A DNA stretch of 64,000 nt from Flavobacteriales bacterium (GTDB lineage Bacteria; Bacteroidota; Bacteroidia; UBA10329), in assembly GCA_021739695.1 (NCBI GenBank), contig JAIPBM010000002.1, positions 170,869-234,868 of the forward strand. Direction: 5' to 3'. Positions 16,689 to 25,028 of the stretch are shown in pieces (within the stretch, counting starts at the first letter, position 1; the number at the start of each line of letters is the position of its first letter). The notes below the pieces were generated by a model. It did not search any database. It was not told the origin of the DNA and saw nothing but the letters and a program-made list of their open reading frames with translations. The position numbers were made by a program, and so were the translations under genes.

Positions 16689-18807
16689 AGTAATTCTCTC
16701 GGCGATAACGCTCATTATGCTTGCGTCATGTGGAGCTAGTAAGAGCAACAAACAAGGATTGAGCATGAAACCACCCATCGCGGCCATTGAGCCGTACGAA
16801 ATGACCATTCATGATCACACACGAACAGACAACTATTTCTGGCTGAACGACCGCGAAAATCCGGAGGTCATTAAGTATCTGGAAGAAGAGAATGCGTATA
16901 CCGAAAACGCGCTAGCCGATACCAAACAGTTACAAGAAGACCTTTACAAGGAAATGCGTGCTCGGATTAAGGAAGATGACGAAAGCGTTCCTTACAAAGA
17001 CAATGGCTATTTCTATTACACGCGCTTCGAAGAAGGGAAGGAATACCGACTGCATTGCAGAAGAAAAGACTCGATAGAATCGCCAGAAGAGGTTTTCATT
17101 GACGAGAATGAATTGGCGGAAGGCCACGACTATTTTTCGCTTGGCGGAATTGAAATCAGCGATGATAATAAGATTGCGGCTTTCGGAATTGACACCGTAA
17201 GCCGCAGACTTTACACCATCCATTTCAAGAACCTCGAAACAGGCGAAATGTATTACGAGACCATCCCCAACTGTTCGGGTGGAGGCGCTTGGGCCAAGGA
17301 CAATAAGACCTTTTTCTACATCGCTAAAGACACTGAAACACTACGTACCAATCGTATCCTGCGGCACGAATTAGGTTCTGACGTTCACACGGATGTGGAG
17401 GTTTTCAAGGAAAATGACGAGACGTTCACCTGTTATGCTTGGAGAACCAAGAGCAAGGACTACGTGATGATCGGGTCGTTCCAAACGGTTTCGTCTGAAT
17501 TTCAAATGCTTGATGCGGGAAACCCGACAGGTAAGTTCAAGATGATTCAACCTCGCGAAAGAGACCACGAGTACAGCGTTTCGCATTTCGAGGATAAGTT
17601 TTACATCGTCACCAACTGGAATGCAAAGAATTTTCGTCTGATGGAGACTTCCGTGGATAAACCAAGTAAGGAAAACTGGAAAGAAGTGATTGCCCATCGA
17701 CCTGAAACCATGTTGGAGGAAGTGGAGATATTCAAAAACTTCATGGTGGTTGCAGAACGGACAAATGGGCTTCCAGAATTGCGTGTGATTAACCAGAAAA
17801 CGGGCGATGAACACTATCTCAATTTTGGCGAAGAAGCCTACACCAGCTATTTGGGCACCAATATGGATTTCGATACCGAGGTTCTTCGCTACGGATACTC
17901 ATCACTCACAACCCCTTGGTCCACGTTGGATTATAACATGAGCACCAAGGAGAAAACCCTTCTCAAAGAGCAAGAAGTTTTAGGTGATTTTGATAGGACC
18001 AATTACCAGACCGAGCGCGTTATGGTAAAGGCTGATGACGGAACGCAGGTTCCAATGTCAATCGTGTATCGAAAGGGTCTCAAAATGGATGGCTCAAACC
18101 CGACTTTGCTTTATGCTTACGGTTCGTATGGTTCTAGCACAGACCCGTATTTCAGTTCCGTTAGGTTGAGTTTGCTCGACAGAGGCTTTGTCTATGCCAT
18201 CGCCCATATTCGAGGGGGACAGGAAATGGGCCGCAGCTGGTACGAGGATGGAAAATTGCTAAAGAAGAAGAACACATTTACCGATTTCATCAATTGCGGA
18301 GAATACCTGATCGAGAACAAATACACGACAAACAACGATCTGTTTGCCATGGGGGGAAGTGCCGGTGGATTGCTGATGGGAGCTATTGTTAACATGCGCC
18401 CCGACCTTTGGAAAGGCGTTGTGGCGGCAGTTCCGTTTGTGGATGTGGTCACTACCATGCTCGATGAATCTATTCCACTGACAACAGGCGAATATGATGA
18501 ATGGGGAAATCCGAACGAGAAGGAATATTACGATTACATACTTAGCTATTCGCCATACGATAATGTTGAGGCGCACGATTACCCGAATATGCTGGTAACA
18601 ACCGGTTTGCATGACAGCCAAGTACAGTATTGGGAACCGGCAAAATGGGTGGCAAAACTTCGCGTAAACAAAACAGATTATAACTTGCTACTGTTACATA
18701 CAAACATGGAAGCTGGTCATGGAGGCGCCAGCGGCCGTTTTGAGGCATTGAAAGAAACCGCGATGGAATATGTGTTCATGTTCAAATTATCAGGGATTAG
18801 AAAATGA
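16672..18807 (+). CDS. Oligopeptidase B-like S9A serine peptidase, lipoprotein
   Basis: This 711-residue prolyl-oligopeptidase family protein has a lipobox (LASC, C at about residue 20), an N-terminal beta-propeller (about 75-430) and a C-terminal alpha/beta-hydrolase domain. The triad is S563 (GGSAGGLLMG), D648 (GLHDSQVQYWE) and H683 (EAGHGGASGR). Oligopeptidase B cleaves after Arg/Lys in short peptides. A lipoprotein form would act in the periplasm or at the outer membrane. It overlaps the epimerase gene by 17 nt, so it may be co-transcribed with glycan genes although a shared function is not obvious. Confidence 0.9.
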   Translation: MIPSRKVILSAITLIMLASCGASKSNKQGLSMKPPIAAIEPYEMTIHDHTRTDNYFWLNDRENPEVIKYLEEENAYTENALADTKQLQEDLYKEMRARIKEDDESVPYKDNGYFYYTRFEEGKEYRLHCRRKDSIESPEEVFIDENELAEGHDYFSLGGIEISDDNKIAAFGIDTVSRRLYTIHFKNLETGEMYYETIPNCSGGGAWAKDNKTFFYIAKDTETLRTNRILRHELGSDVHTDVEVFKENDETFTCYAWRTKSKDYVMIGSFQTVSSEFQMLDAGNPTGKFKMIQPRERDHEYSVSHFEDKFYIVTNWNAKNFRLMETSVDKPSKENWKEVIAHRPETMLEEVEIFKNFMVVAERTNGLPELRVINQKTGDEHYLNFGEEAYTSYLGTNMDFDTEVLRYGYSSLTTPWSTLDYNMSTKEKTLLKEQEVLGDFDRTNYQTERVMVKADDGTQVPMSIVYRKGLKMDGSNPTLLYAYGSYGSSTDPYFSSVRLSLLDRGFVYAIAHIRGGQEMGRSWYEDGKLLKKKNTFTDFINCGEYLIENKYTTNNDLFAMGGSAGGLLMGAIVNMRPDLWKGVVAAVPFVDVVTTMLDESIPLTTGEYDEWGNPNEKEYYDYILSYSPYDNVEAHDYPNMLVTTGLHDSQVQYWEPAKWVAKLRVNKTDYNLLLLHTNMEAGHGGASGRFEALKETAMEYVFMFKLSGIRK

Positions 18808-18870
18808 CATGGTCGCGAGTGACTGTCGAACGAAGAATCGGAACAACATTAAACCACACTGAACAATGTT

Positions 18871-20778
18871 ATGAGCGCTATCAGCCCATTTAGCATAGAA
18901 ATCTACGGTGCGCTGTCGTTCAGCCTTGTTGCCTTCTATTTTCTTGGTTCAATATTGGCAGGTGGGGCTGAGAACCCAATAGAAAGTATTGGTATCAAAC
19001 TTTCTATTGGGGCATTATTTTTCATCTCAATGGTTGCAACGATTCATGCCGGGCTTGGTACTGGAATGGTATTCTTTTTTTTGTTGTTTATCATTTTTGG
19101 GTTCTCTAATAGATTTAGACCAGATTTTTCTGATCTTATTGAGTTAGGATTACCCAAAATGGGATTAATCATCTTGGTATTCTTCGTGTTAACTAGTATT
19201 GAGTCTTGGAGATCCAATCTTGTCTCAGGAGAAAATATTTACATTGGTAATTCCGATGTGTCGTATTATGGAGCTAACGGTCACCTTTTATTTGTTCAAG
19301 GTGTTGAAACGTTCCCAGAGAATCTATCTCCCAATATCAAGCCGAACATTTATCATTATGGCGATCTATGGTTTTCAGGATTTTACTCATATTATTTTAA
19401 CGTGTTACCGTACTATGCCTATAATGTGCTTTTCCGTTCATTATGCATCGGGTTTATATTTCTATCGGTTTTTGGGTGGATTCAACAAAACTCAAAACGA
19501 TTGTTGCCACTTGTCGGGTCGCTGGTTGTTTTCGGGTCAGTATACCTCGAGATTTTCCCGATCAACTGGCCTGATTCGGATATTTTTCAATTGTTCAGTT
19601 CTCTTTACCCTATGTACGGACTTGGAAGTCATATGATTGTTGCTTTGGCTGGAATTGCGTTCGCAAAGTTCGGGTTAGAAAAAAACTGGGTGTTAGGAAC
19701 CATAGGCCTTTTGTTTCTACCGTTCTTGAATGGAGGGCTGTTGATTACCCCAATTTTAATGATGATGTGCTTTTGCGTTCTTGTTTTTACCGTTTGGTTG
19801 TTCCGTAAAGAATTTACATACTGTCGCATTAGCGAGTTGATTCTTTTAACGCTAACATCATTTTTACCCCTTATCTATTATAAGCTAGGCGGCCGCATGG
19901 ATCCCCCGGGGAGTAGTCTGTTTTCTGGAGAATCGGTCTATTTGATGGTCCATACCATGGTTCGTCTGCTGTTGTCGCAATTCATGGTTATTCCATTCTT
20001 GTTCGGGGCGTTGTTTTTTTGGAATAAACGAACGGTTGCTCATGACCGGTTTCTTCTTTTGCAGTTTTCTCTGTACGTAGGTGCGTTGACTTCATTCGCC
20101 ATCATCTTTCCTCAGGTAAGAGGAAACTCGATCCAAATAGTATCGATACACTTTCAGGGTTTTTTAGTTCCACTTGGTATAGTCGGACTAATGGGGTTGG
20201 CCACGACTACCAACATCTTCTGGCAAAAGTGGTGCGCGATTTTGTCTTTGAGCCTGATTTTATTTCAGTCTGCGCGCGTTTGGGTCAGTACGGAAGGAAT
20301 TAGGGCCACATTTGATTGGGAGTCGTACTTACCAGGATACAAGAAAACCCATTTACTTAGTCAGTCCGAATGGAGGACGTTAAGTGAAATTTGGGACAAA
20401 TCAGAGAATCGAATAGGTTATTTTATAGATTCCAAAACAGAAGGTGACCTGATACGCTATACTCGATTTAACCATTACAAAGGAATCTTCCCAGGAACGA
20501 TTTTTTTAAGAATGAACACCGTTGCTTCCGATTTTACGATGTCTAAAGAAGAAACAGGGTACTTCAAAAGAACAGGACTTGGTTATTTTTCTGATCGTAG
20601 TTCAGGTGACGAAGCATTGACTTCTGAAGAGTTTATGGAATTCCTTGAACCGGATTTTCTGATGGTGGCTAAAAACGGCCAAAGTATCCTACCTGAGGAA
20701 TTCCAGATGTCTTTTACGAATGAAATTGAGACGGAGTCGTTTATTGTTTACAGGAACTCAAAAAAGCGAGTAAACTAA
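18871..20778 (+). CDS. Polytopic membrane protein, GT-C-like, 635 aa (relative of the one at 13008)
   Basis: This protein has about a dozen hydrophobic helices followed by a soluble C-terminal region (about 490-635). The first large loop has D129 (NSDVSYY), H138 (NGHLLF), YHY at 161-163 and W167, the same constellation as in the 13008 protein. This supports a distant paralogue pair, probably GT-C-like. The segment coding for KLGGRMDPPG contains NotI, BamHI and SmaI sites within 22 bp, in frame. The M1 peptidase gene begins 16 nt after the stop. Confidence 0.6.
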   Translation: MSAISPFSIEIYGALSFSLVAFYFLGSILAGGAENPIESIGIKLSIGALFFISMVATIHAGLGTGMVFFFLLFIIFGFSNRFRPDFSDLIELGLPKMGLIILVFFVLTSIESWRSNLVSGENIYIGNSDVSYYGANGHLLFVQGVETFPENLSPNIKPNIYHYGDLWFSGFYSYYFNVLPYYAYNVLFRSLCIGFIFLSVFGWIQQNSKRLLPLVGSLVVFGSVYLEIFPINWPDSDIFQLFSSLYPMYGLGSHMIVALAGIAFAKFGLEKNWVLGTIGLLFLPFLNGGLLITPILMMMCFCVLVFTVWLFRKEFTYCRISELILLTLTSFLPLIYYKLGGRMDPPGSSLFSGESVYLMVHTMVRLLLSQFMVIPFLFGALFFWNKRTVAHDRFLLLQFSLYVGALTSFAIIFPQVRGNSIQIVSIHFQGFLVPLGIVGLMGLATTTNIFWQKWCAILSLSLILFQSARVWVSTEGIRATFDWESYLPGYKKTHLLSQSEWRTLSEIWDKSENRIGYFIDSKTEGDLIRYTRFNHYKGIFPGTIFLRMNTVASDFTMSKEETGYFKRTGLGYFSDRSSGDEALTSEEFMEFLEPDFLMVAKNGQSILPEEFQMSFTNEIETESFIVYRNSKKRVN

Positions 20779-20794
20779 TTTTGACTTAAAAACG

Positions 20795-22657
20795 ATGCTG
20801 ATGTTGTTATTGAAAGGACCGCTTGCAACTTTTACAATTGCGTTCATTGTTTTAAATTCCCCTACGATAGCCCAGCGTGGCTACTGGCAGCAGCACGCCT
20901 CCTACCAAATGGAAATTGACATGGATGCCGCTAAGCACCAGTTTACGGGAAGGCAGAAGCTGGTTTACGAGAACAATTCTCCCGATACGCTCACAAAGGT
21001 TTTCTATCATTTGTATTTCAATGCGTTTCAGCCAGGAAGCATGATGGATGTCCGTTCTCGAAACATCCCGGACGCGGATCCACGGGTTGCGGACAGAATC
21101 TCTAAATTGACACCAGAAGAGATCGGTTATCACAACATTGACAAGCTGACGCAAGACGGTTCAGTCCTGAAATATCATGTGCAAGGAACGGTTCTGGAGG
21201 TTGATTTGGCTAAACCGATTCTGCCTGGGGGCAAGTCAGAATTCGTGATGGATTTCAATTCGCAAGTACCATTACAAGTACGCAGAAGTGGGCGGGACAA
21301 TTCTCAAGGTGTTGATTATTCCATGACGCAGTGGTATCCGAAAATTGCCGAGTATGATTACGAAGGATGGCATTCTGACCCTTACGTTGGCCGCGAATTC
21401 TATGGTGTTTGGGGCGATTTTGATGTAAAGATTTCCATCGATAAAAACTATGCTCTTGGAGGTACGGGTTATCTACAAAACCCGAATGAGATCGGCCACG
21501 GTTATCAAGCACCAGGCGTGGAGGTGAAGGAGCCATTGGGCGAAAAACTCACATGGCATTTCGTGGCGCCACAAGTGCACGATTTCGCTTGGGCGGCCGA
21601 TCCAGATTACGTTCACCATACGACACAAGTACCTGATGGCCCAACGTTGCACTTCCTTTATCTACCAGATACAACTGGTAATTGGCTCCGATTACAAAAT
21701 GAATTTACGGGAGCTTTTTCGTTGATGATGGAAACGTTCGGAAAGTACCCGTACAAGCAATTCTCCGTCATTCAGGGAGGCGATGGCGGCATGGAGTACC
21801 CAATGGCCACGTTGATCACCGCAGGTAGAACATACGGAGGCCTTTTAAGTGTCACGGTTCATGAAGCGTTCCACAACTGGTACTATGGCGCGCTAGCCAC
21901 CAACGAGAGCAAATATCCTTGGATGGATGAAGGCTTCACATCATACGCGCAGGACTATGTGCTGAACGCAATCGGGAAAAACCCGGTTGAAAATCCGCAT
22001 GCAAACGATATAAAGCGTTTGGCCGACCTGTACGCAAATGGACTTCAAGAGCCATTGACCACGCATGCTGATCACTTCCAGACAAACTACTGTTACGGAA
22101 TTTCTTCGTACGTAAAAGGTTCCGTTTTCCTCATGCAATTGGAATACATCGTAGGGAAAGACGCCTTTTGGAAAGGGATGAAACGCTACTTCAACGAGTG
22201 GAAATTCAAGCACCCGACTCCCAACGATTTTCTACGTGTTATGGAAAAAACCTCTGGATTGGAACTTAATTGGTTCATGGATCTTTGGGTCGGCACCACG
22301 CAGCATATCGATTACAGCATTGAAGAATTAGAGAAGGAGCAACAGGGCCGCACAGAAATTGAGTTGAAACGCCTCGGACAGATTCCAATGCCACTCGACA
22401 TCAAAATTGTTGACAAGGATGGAAACGCCACGTGGTACTATATTCCAGTTGGGCTGATGCGTGGAGAAAAACCAGCCGAGCAAGCTCAAGCGGGTCGCGT
22501 TATTCTTCCCGATTGGGAATGGACAAATCCAAGCTATACTTTTGAGGTGGACCTGAAAAAGCGGAAGATTGAAAGTGTCGTTATCGACCCATCCAACCGC
22601 TTGGCAGATCTGAATAATTTGAATGGGGTTTACCCATTTCCGAAGGAGAGAAAATGA
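20795..22657 (+). CDS. Secreted M1 family metallopeptidase
   Basis: This 620-residue aminopeptidase-type protein has a signal peptide (to about residue 26, ending IAQ). The zinc site is H356-E357-x-x-H360 plus E379 (WMDEG), the HEXXH-x18-E pattern of gluzincins. An exopeptidase box (GGDGGMEYPMATLI) precedes it. It is shorter than classical aminopeptidase N, as is common for Bacteroidota M1 proteins. It overlaps the DUF192 gene by 4 nt (ATGA). A second M1 gene lies at 25029; the two are clearly different in sequence. Confidence 0.9.
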   Translation: MLMLLLKGPLATFTIAFIVLNSPTIAQRGYWQQHASYQMEIDMDAAKHQFTGRQKLVYENNSPDTLTKVFYHLYFNAFQPGSMMDVRSRNIPDADPRVADRISKLTPEEIGYHNIDKLTQDGSVLKYHVQGTVLEVDLAKPILPGGKSEFVMDFNSQVPLQVRRSGRDNSQGVDYSMTQWYPKIAEYDYEGWHSDPYVGREFYGVWGDFDVKISIDKNYALGGTGYLQNPNEIGHGYQAPGVEVKEPLGEKLTWHFVAPQVHDFAWAADPDYVHHTTQVPDGPTLHFLYLPDTTGNWLRLQNEFTGAFSLMMETFGKYPYKQFSVIQGGDGGMEYPMATLITAGRTYGGLLSVTVHEAFHNWYYGALATNESKYPWMDEGFTSYAQDYVLNAIGKNPVENPHANDIKRLADLYANGLQEPLTTHADHFQTNYCYGISSYVKGSVFLMQLEYIVGKDAFWKGMKRYFNEWKFKHPTPNDFLRVMEKTSGLELNWFMDLWVGTTQHIDYSIEELEKEQQGRTEIELKRLGQIPMPLDIKIVDKDGNATWYYIPVGLMRGEKPAEQAQAGRVILPDWEWTNPSYTFEVDLKKRKIESVVIDPSNRLADLNNLNGVYPFPKERK

Positions 22658-23181
22658 ATAGAGTGAAGTATTTGATAGTTGCGCTTATTGCTGTGGGATT
22701 AACGGCCTGCGAAAGCGATTCTGGCAGTTCTACAGGTTCTGACAGAAAGGAGTCGGGCAGGAGCGAAGTAAGACCTACGGGGCCTCAGTTCAAGAAAGAA
22801 GGTGAGTTGTATTTGGTGAAGGCCGCTGGCGACACCATTCGCAAGATTGACATCGAAATTGCAGACATCGAAAGCGAACGCACTATCGGCTTGATGCATC
22901 GCTGGAGTATGCCTGATACGCAAGGAATGTTGTTCATTTTCGAGGAAGAAGAACCCCGCTCGTTTTGGATGCACAACACGCTGATGGGCCTCGATATTCT
23001 TTATATCCAGCAAGACGGCACCATCGAAAGCATTGCTAAATACTGTGTGCCAAAATCGGATAAATCCATTCCATCCAAAGGACCAGCAACCTACGTGCTC
23101 GAACTCATTGATGGCTTCTGTGACATTCACGGAGTTGAGGTAGGGGACAAGATTGATTTCAAACGAACTGATGGCAAATAA
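22654..23181 (+). CDS. DUF192 family lipoprotein
   Basis: This 175-residue protein has a lipoprotein signal with LTAC (C19) and a Ser/Gly-rich linker, then a DUF192 domain: ERTIGLMHRWSMPDTQGMLF (about 73-92), FWMHNTL and LDILYI. DUF192 proteins are small beta-barrel-like envelope proteins of unknown function. It is translationally coupled to the upstream M1 peptidase by ATGA. Confidence 0.85.
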   Translation: MNRVKYLIVALIAVGLTACESDSGSSTGSDRKESGRSEVRPTGPQFKKEGELYLVKAAGDTIRKIDIEIADIESERTIGLMHRWSMPDTQGMLFIFEEEEPRSFWMHNTLMGLDILYIQQDGTIESIAKYCVPKSDKSIPSKGPATYVLELIDGFCDIHGVEVGDKIDFKRTDGK

Positions 23182-23185
23182 TTAA

Positions 23186-23226
23186 CCTCGTTATTGCGAG
23201 GAACCAAGCAACTTAACGAAGCGATT
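23186..23226. repeat. Degenerate REP-like element (CTCGTTATTGCGAGGAAC family)
   Basis: CCTCG-TTATTG-CGAGG (23186-23190 / 23197-23201) followed by AACCAAGCAAC...CGAAGCGATTTC resembles the widespread cgtcattgcgaggagcgaagcgacgaagcaatc type repeat. It lies between the DUF192 gene and the next gene. Translating through it would add a spurious N-terminus to that next protein, which supports the ATG at 23248. Confidence 0.5.
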
Positions 23227-23247
23227 TCATTGCAAAGCAATAATTTC

Positions 23248-24438
23248 ATGACCAGAATCACCACGTTTTTCCTTTTCTCAATTTTCTTGTTTCTGAATGT
23301 GTCTGCACAAGAAACACTGAAGGTCAATTCCTTTAAAACAATTCCGGAGCAATGGCTTTTGCTTACAAAAGACCACCATTTTATTGCCGATAACGACAGT
23401 TTGAATGAAGAGTTGGTTGACTTGGTTTCAGCCTTTTCGGTGGATAGTGTACTACCTTCAAAAAGCCAGCGTCATAGGGTGGCTGCTGCGGGTTGGGTCA
23501 TCAGCATTTTCGGCTACAAATGGAAAGCCTTGGATATGACCAAACAGAAGTTTGTGGGAACGGAAAGGGACGGCATTCGGGTTCCCGGCCACGGCCCTCG
23601 CTTCACGGAGTATGACGTCAATTTCAACCTCATTCCGCGCATCAAAAAGTACATCGACCTTACGTGGGTCGGCATTAAGCAGCAGCGCGACAAGAACCGG
23701 TTCAATCGCATCAAGAACTTTGATGAGGCGCCTTGGATCTATCCCGAAACGCTGGAGAACATCAAGCGTTACCGAATGCATTGCGAGATTACTCCGCCTC
23801 AAGGGTTTTTGGGAATGATCAATGAAAAGTTTTATCCCGTGATGCAACCTAATTCATCGAAAGAACATCCGAATATCGGCACCGATCAAGCCACATTTGG
23901 AATGTATGGAGCATACGTAGCTGATTATAATCACACAGGCCATCCCGAAATTCATCCATACGAATGGCTGTGGTGGTACGACACGCATCCTGACCGTTTG
24001 AATGAGAAAAGTCAGACTTGGTTTTTTGGATATATGAAGGAAGCCAGCAACCGATTCCGTGGTTGGTATAAGAAAAAGGAGCCAAGAGTTGGGCAAATTT
24101 CCGTACCCTTTGTCTTTGATTTGAAAAACGACACTCTAAAGATTACACTAGAACATTTGGTTCATGACCTGTTTAATGCTGAAGGATTGACTAAGCTTGA
24201 AGGAGTGCCTGAAAGCGCTTCAGACCTGTACTTTTCTATCAAGGAATTTACTTTTGAAAATGGCGAGTTGAAAGAAAAGGTTATTCAGTACACCACGTCA
24301 AATCCAATCCGTAGAGAAGGAATGAAAACATGGTTTTCGGAACTCAATTTGGATAAAGAAGCTAACCTACTTTCAGGCTACTTGAACTTTGGAGTTTCGG
24401 TAGATCAGCTTTACAGCGCGAAGCTTTCGTTCGAATAG
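23248..24438 (+). CDS. Secreted protein of unknown function with HCE and GHPEIHP motifs
   Basis: This 396-residue protein starts at ATG 23248 with a clear signal peptide (residues 1-20, ending VSA). I do not recognise the family. Notable motifs are HCE (178-180) and GHPEIHP (231-237) followed by a Trp-rich patch (YEWLWWYDTHP). The unrelated-looking secreted protein at 40818 has HCE and GHPPAKTEIHP at a similar spacing. The conserved His/Glu residues might form a metal site. The gene is followed by hupE with a 1-nt overlap. Confidence 0.7.
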   Translation: MTRITTFFLFSIFLFLNVSAQETLKVNSFKTIPEQWLLLTKDHHFIADNDSLNEELVDLVSAFSVDSVLPSKSQRHRVAAAGWVISIFGYKWKALDMTKQKFVGTERDGIRVPGHGPRFTEYDVNFNLIPRIKKYIDLTWVGIKQQRDKNRFNRIKNFDEAPWIYPETLENIKRYRMHCEITPPQGFLGMINEKFYPVMQPNSSKEHPNIGTDQATFGMYGAYVADYNHTGHPEIHPYEWLWWYDTHPDRLNEKSQTWFFGYMKEASNRFRGWYKKKEPRVGQISVPFVFDLKNDTLKITLEHLVHDLFNAEGLTKLEGVPESASDLYFSIKEFTFENGELKEKVIQYTTSNPIRREGMKTWFSELNLDKEANLLSGYLNFGVSVDQLYSAKLSFE

Positions 24439-24998
24439 TGCTGGTAACTTATCTACAACTCGGCTTTGAGCACATAACCGACCTGCGGGGATATGATCAT
24501 ATGCTCTTCCTTTTGGCGTTGTGTGCGGCCTATCAGTATTTCGAATGGAAAAAGATTCTCGTGCTTGTCACGGCTTTTACGGTAGGGCATTCGGTAACGC
24601 TCGCCTTGGCTGTTCTCAACATCATTCCTGTAAATGCTGCATGGATTGAGTTTCTCATTCCTGTTACGATTGCGGCAACGGCAGCCAAAAACCTCATAGC
24701 CAAGCAGGAAAAAGCTGCCATGGCCACATATCTTATGGCGCTCGGTTTCGGTCTCATACACGGAATGGGCTTTTCAAACTATCTCCGTTCGCTTTTGGGT
24801 AATGAATTGCTGATGCCACTTTTTGCCTTCAACATAGGCATTGAGCTGGGTCAATTGCTGGTGGTTTCCATCATTTTCCTCGTGCAATTTGCGCTCGAAA
24901 AGACAATAAGTGTTAAACACCACCATTGGAACGTATTGATTTCCATAGTCTCGGGAGGCATTTCCTTACTTTTGGCCGCCCAGCGAATTCCGCTATAA
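24438..24998 (+). CDS. HupE/UreJ family membrane protein
   Basis: This 186-residue protein has about six helices and the HupE/UreJ-2 signature near the start (GFEHITDLRGYDHMLFLLAL, residues 9-28), with further His in VGHSVTL and LIHGMGF. HupE/UreJ proteins are linked to nickel handling in hydrogenase and urease loci, but many Bacteroidota copies occur without those enzymes, as here. The GTG start at 24438 uses the last base of the previous TAG. Confidence 0.85.
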   Translation: MLVTYLQLGFEHITDLRGYDHMLFLLALCAAYQYFEWKKILVLVTAFTVGHSVTLALAVLNIIPVNAAWIEFLIPVTIAATAAKNLIAKQEKAAMATYLMALGFGLIHGMGFSNYLRSLLGNELLMPLFAFNIGIELGQLLVVSIIFLVQFALEKTISVKHHHWNVLISIVSGGISLLLAAQRIPL

Positions 24999-25028
24999 GT
25001 GAATTCTGTAAGCTCTATTCAAAACCGT

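Noticed and set aside
23194..23247. Extended N-terminus for the secreted protein starting at 23248
   Set aside because: It would be translated from a dispersed repeat and would bury the signal peptide.
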